Both the position numbers and the translations under genes were made by a program. The notes below the pieces were generated by a model, which saw only the letters and a program-made list of their open reading frames with translations, was not told where the DNA came from and made no database searches. From Endomychus coccineus (Eukaryota; Arthropoda; Insecta; Coleoptera; Endomychidae), in assembly GCA_958510875.1 (NCBI GenBank), contig OY294069.1, positions 166,159,111 through 166,223,110 of the forward strand: a stretch of 64,000 nucleotides of DNA, given 5' to 3'. Shown here piece by piece: positions 1 through 40,800 of the stretch (position 1 is its first letter; the number at the start of each line of letters is the position of its first letter).

Positions 1-25
1 CAAGTCAACCATAGAGTTTCCAGAC
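1..25 (-). CDS. baz: possible next 3' exon of par-3 (cut by window edge)
   Basis: On the minus strand an acceptor (catacag) is followed at 25 by bases that complete the AG left by the exon ending at 916, giving R-S-G-N-S-M-V-D-L without a stop up to the window edge. Only phase and acceptor support it; nine residues are too few to recognise. Confidence 0.3.
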
Positions 26-915
26 CTGTATGTACGACCGTGACTTTTCCTAGGCGCCATCCATAGAAACTTGTTTGTTGCATTATTATAATGAATTGGG
101 TCGATGCAGTGGCGTAGATAGAGGGGTGGGTCAAGGGGACCAATCCTTAATGTGATAATCTACTAACTAAATTCTAAGTAAACAGTCCCCCCACCCATCG
201 CAAAAAGATATTTACGCCATTATGATGGAATACATCGACACAGTGCCATCCAGATGAAGACACACGAATCTATGTACCATTTAGAAAATAATTTTGGAAA
301 TTGCATAGTTCAGAAACATTTTATAAACGACTTGACGTTAGTAGTGAACATTGTGTAATACATATTACCCATATGAAATGATTGTTTTATAAGATGTAAA
401 TATCACAACTACGGACTGATATTATTATAATATTTTAAACTACAAAAAAGGCGAGGAACAGAAAAAAATAGACCTCTTGAGCGTTTTCTTGACAGATCGG
501 AAGTTTCTTAACGAGCTGCAAATATGAAAATACGGCCGTGTTATAAATTCAGGACAATAATCTTGGAATTTCTAGCGCAATTTGGGGGAATACTTGCGGT
601 CTATACTATTACTATCAATTAACAACTTTTTTGGAATTGATAGAGGCGCCAAAAGAAATAAAATACCGTTATACAACACCAAAGATCAATAACCAGCATT
701 ATTGATCTCAAGTGTTACCTAAACGAATTCGAGACATGTATTTGTAAACGTGTTTACAATATGAAGCAAATTATCAGTCGGAAAATATCTACAAATGGAA
801 AATTTAATAATAAGACAGTATAATATCACTAACACTAACACGTACAAGCTGTGAGAGGTTAGTAAAGCGTTACATGCATGCCTATGATAAAAGAATTGGA
901 AATAATTGGCATTAC
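26..915. other. non-coding stretch, probably par-3 intron
   Basis: AT-rich sequence with stops in all frames and no recognisable element. It lies between the donor at 915 and the possible exon at 1-25. Confidence 0.5.
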
Positions 916-29817
<28,902 letters not shown>

Positions 29818-31239
29818 CTAAAAAAAAAAGGAGTTATACTTAGTATTTTCATTCAGACAGCGAATCATATGGAAGCAGTAATTGTACAGGAGATAAAAGG
29901 AGAAGCAATTAAAACAGAATAAATCACTTTCGCACTGTTGAAAATATTGCTTTGATCAACAACCTTCAGACAGAAAACTAGATGTTCTAGAGTCCACCAG
30001 AAGATGCATGATATTCGCTAGGTACATCACTATTTTCTTTTGGGTAAAGACATATATGTATTTTGCCACTACCGAGAAAATTTGAATATCTATTTTTATT
30101 CTTCCATTGATTACAAAAATCGATTTTCCGATGATATCAAGTCAGTATCAGATAATGACAATAACTTACAGAAACGTCTACGTAACACCACTTTTGGGGG
30201 AATATACAGCGTGATCAGTTAAGGGCGGCTCTCGGCCATACCTCATAATTCATTATTAAAGTAGCCATGAGAAAATCCTGGAAATTATTTGGAAGTGGTT
30301 GAACTTAACCTGCTGCTGGAGACGTCGACTTAGACGAGCATATTGCCGGAATGCTAACATTGCATTTTCAAAGCACTGGAAAAATACTGCCAACATATCG
30401 TAAGCTTCTTCATTTGTGAAAGGCATTTTCAGAGAGTTAGGTATAATAAATTATACAATATTAGATTTTGTTTATCGGTATTTATCTGTCAACAGAACAA
30501 ACACAAAAGCTTACTTCACAAGTTCTTTTGATTTAATTCATGGCCTCCTGTGCAGTAATGGAGTGGCTCAGTAGACTTACTAACCCAACGAAGAATCCAC
30601 TCGAGAGTTTAAATTGTGGATATTTGCCTATACCGTATGGAAATGCAATAGCGAAAACAATTCCTCCATAATCCTTCTGATAAAATTAAATTAGAGGTAA
30701 TAGGTTCATGTGTCACGAACGTACATTTTTCACTACAACTTTGAAACTAAAAGACATATCTGCGGTTTTCAGGTTTTTTTGGCAAATTTAATCTTATTTC
30801 CGATTATCAAGTCATAATTATACCGTATGATTCAAGTTTTCGGGATAAAATCAAAAAAACTGGTATCATTACAAATTACGCCCTCTAGCAATTTTATTAG
30901 GAACTATCGTGTACCAATAGATTCGACAATTGAAAGTACATACCTCTTCTATACAAGCTCAAGTTTACTAAAATCGAATGAGTCGTTTAGAAACTACATC
31001 GATTTAAATGATTACACTATCAATAGCTTACCCCACTCTTATCGAGGTCGGTACGCCAATGAGCTTCGAAAGAAAATGATGCAAAATTGTCTAACTTTTC
31101 TATGGATGTTAACAAAGAAATTTGGAATTTTAATATTTAATTTTCAATTGCGCCTCCTTGCGGCAAAATGCGGAACATAAAACTAATTTCCAGGATTTTC
31201 TCATGGCCACTTAGTCCAGGCAACGAACCGGAAAAAAAA

Positions 31240-32410
31240 TACGGTGAGCTAGAATTGAATTTCAAAATTTTCTTTGCATTTTGTTCCTAATACCCCATAG
31301 ATCATTGATGACTATCAAGACCGCGGGGGTCGACCTTTCTACCCCCGCCCCCCCAAAACGGGGTTTTAATTAACTCCTCAGAGGAGCATTCTTATAAAAA
31401 CAATCCAAAAGTTTAAATAATTAATGAATTAAGAGCCGAAAATTACCCCTAGTATGTTTTTTGGGTCGCTGATCACGATTCCTCAGTTAGTTTTCCCAAA
31501 AAACTCTGTCCAGATGGAAAATTTAGGAAATTTGAGATTTTCCTGAGACGGTTATGAATAATAAAGTATAATTTTGTTGCCGAATTTTCCATCTGGAGCT
31601 TTCGCTTCAAATCGGCGTCGAATCGATCCAACAGCTGTGCATAATATACTCCGGTGATCGTTTTGCCCCTTTCAAGGTAATCGATATGGACGATACTTTG
31701 TGCATCCCAAAAAACTGTCGCCATGACTTTGTTGGCCGATAAACCCACTTTGGCCTTTTTCGACTTCGATTCGCCAGAACAAGTCCACTGTTTCGACTGT
31801 ACGGCCTCCGGTGTGTTGTGATGGATCCATGTTTCGTCCACGGTTACGAAACGGCGGAAAAAGTCCTTCTTATCGCGCTTGATCATCGCCAAACACTAGA
31901 CTACAGGTCATTTCTACAACAAAATCATACTTTATTATGCATAACCGTCTCAGCAAAATCTCAAATTTCCCGAATTTTCCATCTGGAGAGTTTTTTGGGA
32001 AAAATAACAGCGGAATCGTGATCAGCGACCCAAAAAACCTACTAGAGGTCATTTTTGCAACAAAATTATACTTCATTATTCATAACCGTCTCAGGAAAAT
32101 CTAAAATTTCCCGAATTTTCCATCTGGAGAGTTTTTTGGGAAAAATAACAGCGGAATCGTGATCAGCGACCCAAAAAACTTAGTAGAGGTCATTTTTGCA
32201 ACAAAATTATAAATTATATATTATATATAAATTTTCCAAAACATTTGGATTGTTTTTATAAGAATGCTCCTCTGAGGAATTGAAACCCCGTTTGGGGGGG
32301 GGGGGGGGGTTAGTAGAAAGGTCGACCCCGGGGTCTTGATAGTCATGAACGATATGATATATGGGGTATTAGGAACAAAATGCAAAAAAATTTTGAAATT
32401 CCAGCTTACT
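31240..32410. repeat. inverted arms (~175 bp) with inner ~140-bp repeats
   Basis: 31240-31415 and 32235-32410 are inverted copies (gcattttgttcctaatacccc / ggggtattaggaacaaaatgc) that include a C/G homopolymer. Inside, a ~140-bp unit (ataaccgtctcag, cgaattttccatctgg, gtgatcagcgacccaaaaaa) occurs inverted at ~31450-31582 and direct at ~31915-32046 and ~32055-32186. Confidence 0.8.
31587..31892 (-). mobile_element. mariner transposase fragment
   Basis: It reads MAMIKRDKKDFFRRFVTVDE, TWIHHNTPEAVQSK, KAKVGLSANKVMATVFWDA and LERGKTITGVYYAQLLDRF. This includes the first catalytic Asp (VDETW). It stops abruptly after DLKRK, before the HQDN block, where the ~140-bp repeat begins. Both ends are cut. 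Confidence 0.88.
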
Positions 32411-32556
32411 ATATATTTTTTTTTATAATGACCTTTTTCCCGGTTTATTGTCTGGACTAACTGTAATAATGAAATTTTTTCCCCACATTTCTAGTCCAAG
32501 TAGTTTCTGAGATATGACCGAGAGCCAACCCCCACACCCTTAACTGATCACGCTGT

Positions 32557-33875
32557 ATAATGTATACAAGATCCATATTACTGGCATCCACTCATCTGCC
32601 CATGAAGAAAGCACCAATTCCAGGATTCGGACCTATCATCTTCGCAACAACAAGCTTTCGTAAGAGTTTCATATCGCATCGTTATATCATAAGTATTGAG
32701 TCATACAAACATTGTAAAAGTTAATTCAAATTGTAGAATTGTAATATTCATTCGTACCTTACACACGTATATCAATTTATTAATTTTCATTTCAAAACAT
32801 ATTCTTCAGATATACTCGTAAATATTCTTAGTATATCACTGTAATCAAGTACACCGTTGAAGAAATTTAAAGAGCTGAAGAATGATGAGAAACAAAGGAT
32901 GGCTAGGCCTCCAAAAGACATAATAATAGTTCTTTGATGTTTCGTTTCAAGGTCTGGTAATCATGACCTTGGTTGTGCAAGTATAAGAACCATGGTGAAA
33001 ATTATCATAATACATTGCGATATAACTCGACAATCCATTTATAATGTACTCGTCATTGCACTATGCATCATAATCGAATGAAATATTTCTACTACATTGG
33101 TAGTCGGTTACATATATTTCTCATTTATTAACTAAGCTAATTAAAAACAGGTTACCTCTTCCAGATTGTTGAACCTCAACAATGTCACATTTACGAGGAT
33201 GGTTCAGATATAAACCGGTATTTTGTGCTGCATTTTTTTAAGGAATATAAAGTAGGCGCTAGTCTTCGGAATTACGTTTGTAATTAAATTGCGATTCAAA
33301 TAATCCGTCTGGAGAGGTTAACATTAAAACAATTATCTTGTTGGCAACAAATAATGGACCACAAGCACACCCATTACAGCCAGTTCAGTAAATAGCATCC
33401 AATGACTCTTTCTAATGGAAAAAAAATGAAACTTAGCGTCTCAGAATCGAAATCAATAATTCATATAATAAGTATTTGATATTTCAAAAGAACCTTAGAA
33501 GTGTTAAGTAATCATCTAGGTTCGAAACTGGTTCAATTACAAGTTACTAAATTATGTTTATTATAACAGTTTAAGATCAACTTTTGATACCAAACGTCAA
33601 AAACTTATCCATAGGTATACAAAGGTCGTTCATTCGCCATTTGCAGAATTAAAACATAGTCGTGTTATCCACTGTAGGCGCGGAAGAAGAATTGATCTTT
33701 ATTTGATACGTCATGGTATGTTTCGCTAGTGCCATGGGGCTAGTTCCCAATAATGTAGAATCTGTTTCAAATCCCAAATTGCCCTGATATATCGCCAATT
33801 GAATATACTTTTTGCTGGAATGTTTGCAGCAAAATCCACTTTGTATCCAAAAAGGGAGACCTCAAGGAATGTGCG
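32557..33875. other. no recognised content
   Basis: AT-rich. The 33767-33964 minus frame is a shadow of the LINE fragment that follows. Confidence 0.5.
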
Positions 33876-34080
33876 CCAGAATTAACACCAGTTTTCTGCC
33901 CTTGTATACAAACTTGGTGTGTTTTCTCTAAGCTGGAAGATAGCTCGAGCCCAACCAAATCCAAATAAAGGAAAGAAGACCCTTCCTAATAATTATAGAA
34001 CCATTGCATTGCATTGTTATCTGTGATCTCTGAAGTGATGGAGAAAGCAATTAACATCGAGCTCATAATAAATAAAATAA
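33876..34080 (+). mobile_element. short LINE RT fragment
   Basis: Plus strand reads SLSWKIARAQPNPNKGRKDP and, after stops, LLSVISEVMEKAIN, matching the first RT block of CR1/jockey-like elements (A.vqPIPKKGd ... sVlSKVMEKiiN). Confidence 0.65.
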
Positions 34081-34675
34081 AATATTTCAAGTAAAGATTT
34101 CATGAAATATTATAATTTTGATGAAAATTATGTGTTTTTGTTTATGAAATAAATTCCAGCAAATTTATAACAAATTCAAGAGTTGCAGTTTTCAATATGT
34201 TATAAGATTCTAATAAACTTAATTTGTATCTTTTTTCATGTGGGTACATGTATTGTAGGAAATATATAAATATTCAAAAATACGTTATATTTCTGTATAG
34301 TAATTATGATTCCAGACTCAAGACTTGACTGATTGTAATATAGTCAATTTGTGCCTTTGTTCTTTGTACGCCAAAAACATCACAGAATTTAGAATTACCC
34401 TGTACAATGTATTTCAAATTTTTACAAAATATCTGGATTAGTTAAATCATATTAATGTTGTTTTGAACCTCGTTTCATTATACAATTTTAGTTCCCTTTT
34501 ATCACATTTTGTAATACCTACTTGTACAAAAAAATAATTTTATCATCTTTTTTTTGTTTCAAAAGGTATTTCATATTGTAATTATTCATAGATTGTAATC
34601 AAAATATCCAATAGTTTCTTATGCAAATTATTATATTATTTATGCCTAACTTCTTCCTACCAAACTTCAATTTTC

Positions 34676-35160
34676 TATCGAACAGCGAAGTAAGGTCTTC
34701 CCCTGTGGCTATAACCTCCAAACCTTCAAGAAAAAAGATTTGGAAATTTCAATTGGCCGCCTACATCGTGCGATTTTAACATCTTCAGATTTTTCTTTGG
34801 GGCTACGTTAAGAATAAGATGTACGCTAAAGCTCCAGCAAAGATTCAGTGGCTTAAAGACAATATTACAACCGTAACTGTGCGGAATTTGGCCGATATCG
34901 TATTTCATCAATACCCGCATACACTTTATTACTTTTGATTTGAATAAAAATATAGATTTTTGCAAGAATCCTCGATTTGAACACCATACAGTCTTTTTTT
35001 TTATCGAACAGACAAGTTGTGGAACTCTTTACCTAGTGAGGTCTTACCCTATGCCTATAACCTCCAAACCTTCGAATTCGAATGATTATCTCCTCTGCCA
35101 ACACTCCACCGGTGGCTGATATGATGTTCTTCGAACATTTCCCTCTCGTGTAATCAAAGT
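34676..35160 (+). mobile_element. LINE 3' end interrupted by IS630 transposase C-terminus
   Basis: ggctataacctccaaacctt occurs at ~34709 and tgcctataacctccaaacctt at ~35053, each the end block of a CR1-like LINE (VVELF, then SSANTPPVADMMFFEHFPLV at ~35090-35150). Between them 34755-34935 (plus) reads WPPTSCDFNIFRFFFWGYVK and later KAPAKIQWLKDNI, the last catalytic block and tail helix of an IS630-type transposase. Confidence 0.65.
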
Positions 35161-35199
35161 ATAAAAAAACGTATTATTCAGGTTTATAAATTTATATTT

Positions 35200-37395
35200 T
35201 TGTGTATATATTAATTTTATATAACAGTGTAAAATGTAGTTTATATTAAACTAGCTTTATCTAAATCTTTTAGGTGTTGGATCAGGTTTATTGTAATAAT
35301 CGATCGAGTACAGTTCACAAAAAAATAAGCATTTTATAACCGGAATGAATCTAATGAAAAATACTTCTTTTTGCCATTCCTTAATTAATAAGTGAATCTG
35401 ATACTAAAATAGATAAGCCTTTATTTGGTACTATTGAATTTGGATTCCACTTGAATATTTGTTCAACTGATAATAAACAATGCCTTTTTGTGCAGCTAGA
35501 AACAGTAAGTATCTACCCTATTTTTCTATTTTAAATAATTACATGCATTTATTTTTTTCCTCAAACACTACAACAATTTTTGATTTCCATTTAAGAAGGT
35601 CAGAGCAAATCGAACAGCGATAAAATTGAAACTTTTTTGGAAATGCCTCAACTTGTGATTAAGGGGAAAAAATTGAACAAACATTTTGCATTGACTCTTT
35701 TTTATTAGACACGACTTATCTCGGAACGCAGTTTACCCGATCAACCTGCTTCTATTTGAACCCTGAAGGATTTATTGCCCTAAGGTACAGGCCCGTTATT
35801 AGATATTCAGATATTCTAGCCTGCATTAAGGTTTATTGCTTCCAACCATATTCCAAGTTGACCTAAACATTTCCAAGAATTGGTATTTCTTTTGCAATTT
35901 AGTTTGCACGATTGCACTGGTGTGATTTGTATGAAATCAATGACTGTAATAGCTGAAATTCTTCGCATATCAAGATGAGGGTAATTGGTATTGATCTTTA
36001 ACGAAACTTTCTAAGCCGCCTTTCAATTAAGCCCAACATTACGAATTCAACGCACGACATTTAATAAGTTAATGGCACGTCATTGGCTAAACGAGAGAAA
36101 ATATCTTGATTGCCATTGCCGTCGTTGCATCGAATGCCAGATCTCGATGAATATTTGTCCAGGAAAGTAGAACGTCAACGGCCTCTGATACACACAGATA
36201 AGTAGAGGCATCGCAATTAAAACTAATTCGATATTGAAGGAAACTGGGAGAAGAATAATTACTGCAGTCTGCAAAAATGGCTAACGTGATTTCAATTCTG
36301 TACAAGATTACTTTTTAACGGATATTCCGTCATAAATAAAAGATATACCTAATATAATTACAAAAAAGTGAGTCCATATTGAAGCGCGCTAACTGCTGAC
36401 GAATGTAACTAACAACATGCTTAATAAGTGGTAATAATCATTAAGTATGAACGATTTAATCAAAGTCTCGTTTTCTCATTTACAAGAATTGCATTTTTTC
36501 AAGACCACAAGGAGCCTCCTATATGAATAATTACCTCGCTATAAACATGCGAGTAAGCAGGGTTTCTTGGTCTATGTCTTCAAATGTTAATCTTTATGGT
36601 GTTTTAGTAATATCTGCGACTATAAATATTCACATTACCAATATCACTTTATAGTAAGTTACTATTGTAAGCGATTTTAATAAAATTGATCCACTACTCA
36701 ATTGTAGCCCTTTAGTTGCATCAAACAAGAAAATTGCGAGAAAAAGATCTTAAATAACAGCAGAATAGAAATTTTGAACCTTCTAAAAGATCAAAGATTA
36801 TAAATTATGACTAGTTGATGAAAAATCTATAATTTCTTCGATATTTGTTTAAATTAACATGCTTTTCAAAGTATTATTTCTCCTCTATAATAGTTCGGAA
36901 GTTTTTGAACTTGAGTTTTGTTACGGGTTATATCGCACTAGCTATTAACTGTTTCATTTTAAATCTTTGTAATTTGATATTTTATTAAACCATCTGTAAT
37001 TCTCATAGTCATAATATAGGGGCTGTGCTACGTTAAGTATAGTTAGAACCAATGATAAAACAGATTATCAGACCAGTATATTTATTAATTGACACATTGA
37101 CCTACGAATCTATAAAATAATCCAGAATCTGAGAGAATTTTGACATTCTTTTCTTGTTATACTGTCTTTATTAATAGTGGTAGGCAAAAACATAACACAC
37201 ACTTTGACTTGTTTGTAGCCCTCTTGAATTTAACTGTGAGATTTTGGAACACTGGCTTATGTCTCAGGTGGCAACTTCTATTCAAATATAAGGCGGCAAC
37301 TAAGTTTGTTATTGATTTAAGATCATTGCAACTTTGTTGTTGATCAGCATTTGTTATCCATTTCTGTCAATGTTGAAAGAAAAAACTTACCAGTT
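35200..37395. other. no recognised content
   Basis: AT-rich. A minus frame at 36087-36305 (72 codons) has protein-like composition but no match to a family I know. Confidence 0.4.
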
Positions 37396-37398
37396 TTC

Positions 37399-37540
37399 AT
37401 AATGGAGCCTTACACGATTGCTCAACGAATTAAAATCATTACAACTTTTATTTTTGACGAGAATATGGAAGTTAGACGTAGAAGAAAAAATGTAGAAACA
37501 ACTTGTGGAAAGTACGGTTTGAAATCTTTCTTAGAATAAT
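37399..37540 (+). mobile_element. possible transposase N-terminal fragment
   Basis: MEPYTIAQRIKIITTFIF resembles the N-terminal helix-turn-helix of IS630/DUF4817 transposases (MxxYTxxQRxxIVxxFxE). It decays into Lys/Arg-rich sequence within 46 codons. Confidence 0.45.
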
Positions 37541-37879
37541 GGCAGAGAAGTGCCAGGTAGGGTTGGTGGAACATTTTACTATGTTTTGAAGTTGTACAAC
37601 ACTAAACCTATTGAAACTTATTTTAATAGCTTTGTTTTGACATTAAAACACTGACTAACGGGTATTCGATGGAAAAATGCAAAATCCAATGAACAAACAG
37701 TGTTTATTGGTTAATAACCGCGGTTTGGGCTGGCTCCTCACCAGACACGTTTGAAAAATATGAATTTTACATGAATTCTTGTAGGTACTTACATACCGTT
37801 TTTTAATTAGGTTTAATGCTGAATCAATAGGATAAAATTATTTTGTCGCTGGATGGATTCCGCGTCACAATAGCTCGAC

Positions 37880-38302
37880 TTGATGCCGACGTTTCGCCAA
37901 CCATTACAGGTGGCATCTTCAGGGCAGGCTTGAGGCTTGAACTGAAACTGGTTCTACTGGTTTCTGTAGCCGTATTTATTGTAGGAAAAATCCTTCACGC
38001 TACATAGTTCACTGCCTTTGTTCCGGTGGTTAACTTCGTTCCGGCACCTGACCCTGCCGTTGTGCGATCATGTGCGGAGTTGAATTTTCGAGGATGGGTT
38101 TCCAAATGTTGGGAAGGTAATATCCTGAGTCACGGTTCAGATTATTCGGATGTTTTAGGATTTCTATAGCTTCAAGGATTTTTCGCTGGTAGAAGTTTGG
38201 GGCTCGGACTAGGATTTTAGTATCTTCAAAAAGGATTTGATGATTTGTGTTAAACTTGTGTTCCGCAGTTCCCCTAAGTTCCCTCAGTTCCCCTAAGACC
38301 AA
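37880..38302 (-). mobile_element. Penelope-like element 3' end (GIY-YIG tail and terminal hairpin)
   Basis: Minus 38030-38302 reads LRGTAEHKFNTNHQILFEDT, KILVRAPNFYQRKILEAIEI and KHPNNLNRDSGYYLPNIWKP, the C-terminal part of the GIY-YIG endonuclease domain of Penelope elements. Downstream at 37882-37922 lies a hairpin ending gaaacgtcggc. Confidence 0.88.
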
Positions 38303-39045
38303 TTGTCAGCACTATCGGATCTCCTACTTATAAACTCTCTCGATACCTGTCATCTATTCTCAAACCCCTTGTACGTGAATCCAATAGTTTTATCCTAAAT
38401 TCCTTTCATTTCGTTGAATAACTTCAAACGTTGAAAGTTGACCCATGCGATTTGCTCGTCAGCTTCGACGTTGAATCACTGTTTACCAATGTTCCCATTC
38501 CAGACACCCTTTCCATAATTTCTCAATTGTTACCTGCCAAAAACATTTCAACGGACTTGCTACCGTTAATTGATTTTTGTCTATCCTCCACATATTTTCT
38601 ATACGATGGCAAGTTCTACGAGCAGTCCTCGGGAGCTGCCATGGGTTCCCCACTTTCCCCGATCATAGCTAATATCTTCATGGAAGCTTTTGAACAAGAT
38701 GCCATTGACTCATCTGTTCTCAAGCCGAAATGTTGGTTTAGATATGTCGACGATACTTTCGTTATTTGGCAACATGGTCGCGAAAAGCTTGTTCCCTTCC
38801 TCAATCATTTAAATTCATTACATCCCAATATCCGTTTCACCATGGAAGTCGAATCGCAAGGTTCACTCCCGTTCCTGGATGTATTGGTTAGTCGACAGAC
38901 TGACGGTACTTTAGGACATTCTGTGTATCGGAAACCCACCCATACCGATAGATACCTCAATGGTCTTTCCCACCACCACCCTGCCCAAAAGCAATCTGTC
39001 ATAAACTCCCTGGTCCACAGAGTCTTTTATTGGAAACAACTATAA
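38303..39045 (+). mobile_element. Penelope-like reverse transcriptase fragment, opposite orientation
   Basis: It begins within IVSTIGSPTYKLSRYLSSIL; the 38431-39045 open frame (204 codons) then gives DLLVSFDVESLFTNVPI, SSGAAMGSPLSPIIANIFM, CWFRYVDDTFVIW (catalytic YVDD) and GSLPFLDVLVSRQTDG. These are RT motifs of Penelope. The frame is uninterrupted, suggesting a fairly young copy. It stops at VFYWKQL, and the GIY-YIG part does not follow but lies inverted on the other side of 38302/38303. Confidence 0.92.
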
Positions 39046-39740
39046 CTTAATAAGTGATATTATGTGCAATACCTCTAACATGTTCTAGTATATTAATTGG
39101 GTCAAACTGTTCGGCTAATCGTCGGATTCTTTCCTCAGTGTCTCGGTATTGTCTTTTTGAGGATACTGATGGTTCGCCTGATATATATTGCTCTATTTTC
39201 ACTGGGCATCGAAACTTGTATGACAACCTCCCAGAGCATTATTTGTTTCGGCCAATCCACTGAGAACTATATCTCATAAGAAATCCACGTAGTGTGTGAA
39301 AATAGTGGATCTCGCCGACGTTGCTGTCTCATAGGTCGTCCTATCCAGGTATCCTCGAAATAGTCAATGTCATTATGGGTCTCTGCAAGTAAGGCGTCAC
39401 TATCCACCAGCAACTGCAATGCTAGATAATGTAACGGCACAAAGGCTAAAGCGTTTAACAATCTCATTTTTAGAGCAAAGTCTGCATCTGTGTCATATTT
39501 TTTCTTAAGGCCTTCTTGTTGTAGTTTTCTGTAGGGACACTGACAAAAATAAAAGAAGCATCCACGAACCCGACATTCCGGAAGGTTTGTAGTCGATGCC
39601 TTGAACGCTGCTCTTTCAAAATCAATCATTATGCTGATGGAGGGTCTGGCGTTTGGACATCTTTCCATTATCTGTTGTATAACTCTTGAGTAAGATTGTT
39701 CAATCTTGTCCAGCAATAGTCATAGATCAGGGGAATTGAA
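39042..39740 (-). mobile_element. MULE (Mutator-like) transposase fragment
   Basis: 39267-39716 reads ARPSISIMIDFERAAFKAST, VRGCFFYFCQCPYRKLQQEG, RLLNALAFVPLHYLALQLL: the second Asp (DFE-A) and the GC-F-F-Q block of the MULE domain. After stops, LAETNNALGGCHTSFDA (TNNxxEGWH region) follows to ~39042. The N-terminal half is missing. Confidence 0.85.
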
Positions 39741-40800
39741 ATGTTTTCTTTCAATCCATGAACTGTATATAATTGGACGAACATATGTGGAAGGTTCCAT
39801 GGGTGCTCTTTATCTGGATGTTTCGTGTCAGAATTTTATCTTCGGAGAACTGTTCTTCGAAGAATAGATTTTCGGACTGTTCTTCGAAGAAATGTTTTTT
39901 CGAAAAATTGCTTTTTGAAGAACTGCTTTCGGAGAACTTACCTAGAACCCAAAATCAGTGTTCACGTTTGTGGATGTTCAAGTTATGGTATGTTCACATT
40001 ACCGATATTATACTGTACTTCCATTTCAGAACCTATGAATGACGAGAAAACATTCTAGTTTATTTTTGTCATTAATTCCTCGAAATGTTCAGATAAGCTT
40101 CTTGTTATACTTCAGGCTGTATTGCAGTCCTACTATACTGACAATGTAAACGATTTTTCCAATTTAACCCAACCAAATTATATTGAATTACTTTATTAGT
40201 GTAATATTCGATAGTAACCATATACAGCGACAGTAACCACATTGAGGCCAGATTAAAAATTGATAAAATTATTCTGTTTCTGTTTTATCCGTCGTGTGAA
40301 TGGCGGCCGCAATAAATGTAAAAGTGAATGCCCTGGGTCGTGAAAGAAATCAAGAGTAAAGAGAGAAAGTACTTAATTAAGATAACACTCGACACTTTAA
40401 TCTAGTATATTAACCCTGAATTAACGAACATATTGCCTGAAAAGTACATTAAGACCATGTATCTAAATCTCAACTATTCAAAACTTCAATTATCATTCCG
40501 TTTTGTCAATAAAATGTAAATACAGTAATAAAAACGTTGTAAGCTCACAATACAATCAGGTTGTATTTTGACGTTCAAACCGGCTGGCCATATTAATAAT
40601 GATCGCTTTCCAATTAGCTATATTTTGACCTACACAAATCATTCTTGGCATCCACTCTCACTACAAGGTCTTTGAAATTTTCACTCTCATCTCAATACGA
40701 TTATATCAGATGTATCGAAATGAACTTCAACAATGCCAACAATTTTGTCTTATTGTTCGTCTAATTCTGCATTATGTGACAGGAAATTCTGTTCAGATTG
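39741..40800. other. no gene; short TTCGAAGAA-type repeats
   Basis: 39835-39940 contains several degenerate copies of ttcttcgaagaa/ttcggagaact. The rest is AT-rich with no recognised element. Confidence 0.4.

Larger units (their letters stand above)
30205..32556. mobile_element. DUF4817-type transposon shell with nested inserts
   Basis: TIRs acagcgtgatcagttaaggg (30206) and cccttaactgatcacgctgt (32555), extended by a shared ctctcggncata, and flanked by TA. Near the left end, minus 30310-30426 encodes MPFTNEEAYDMLAVFFQCFE, a DUF4817 N-terminus cut after ~39 residues. The rest is non-coding sequence, inverted arms and a mariner fragment (next entries). Confidence 0.75.

Noticed and set aside
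30310..30426. Upstream par-3 exon (CR1 start)
   Set aside because: The peptide MPFTNEEAYDMLAVFFQ matches the DUF4817-type N-terminus of insect transposases and sits inside an element with clear TIRs.
36087..36305. 72-codon minus frame as a gene
   Set aside because: Protein-like composition but no recognised motif, no convincing splice context and no neighbour; left as undetermined.
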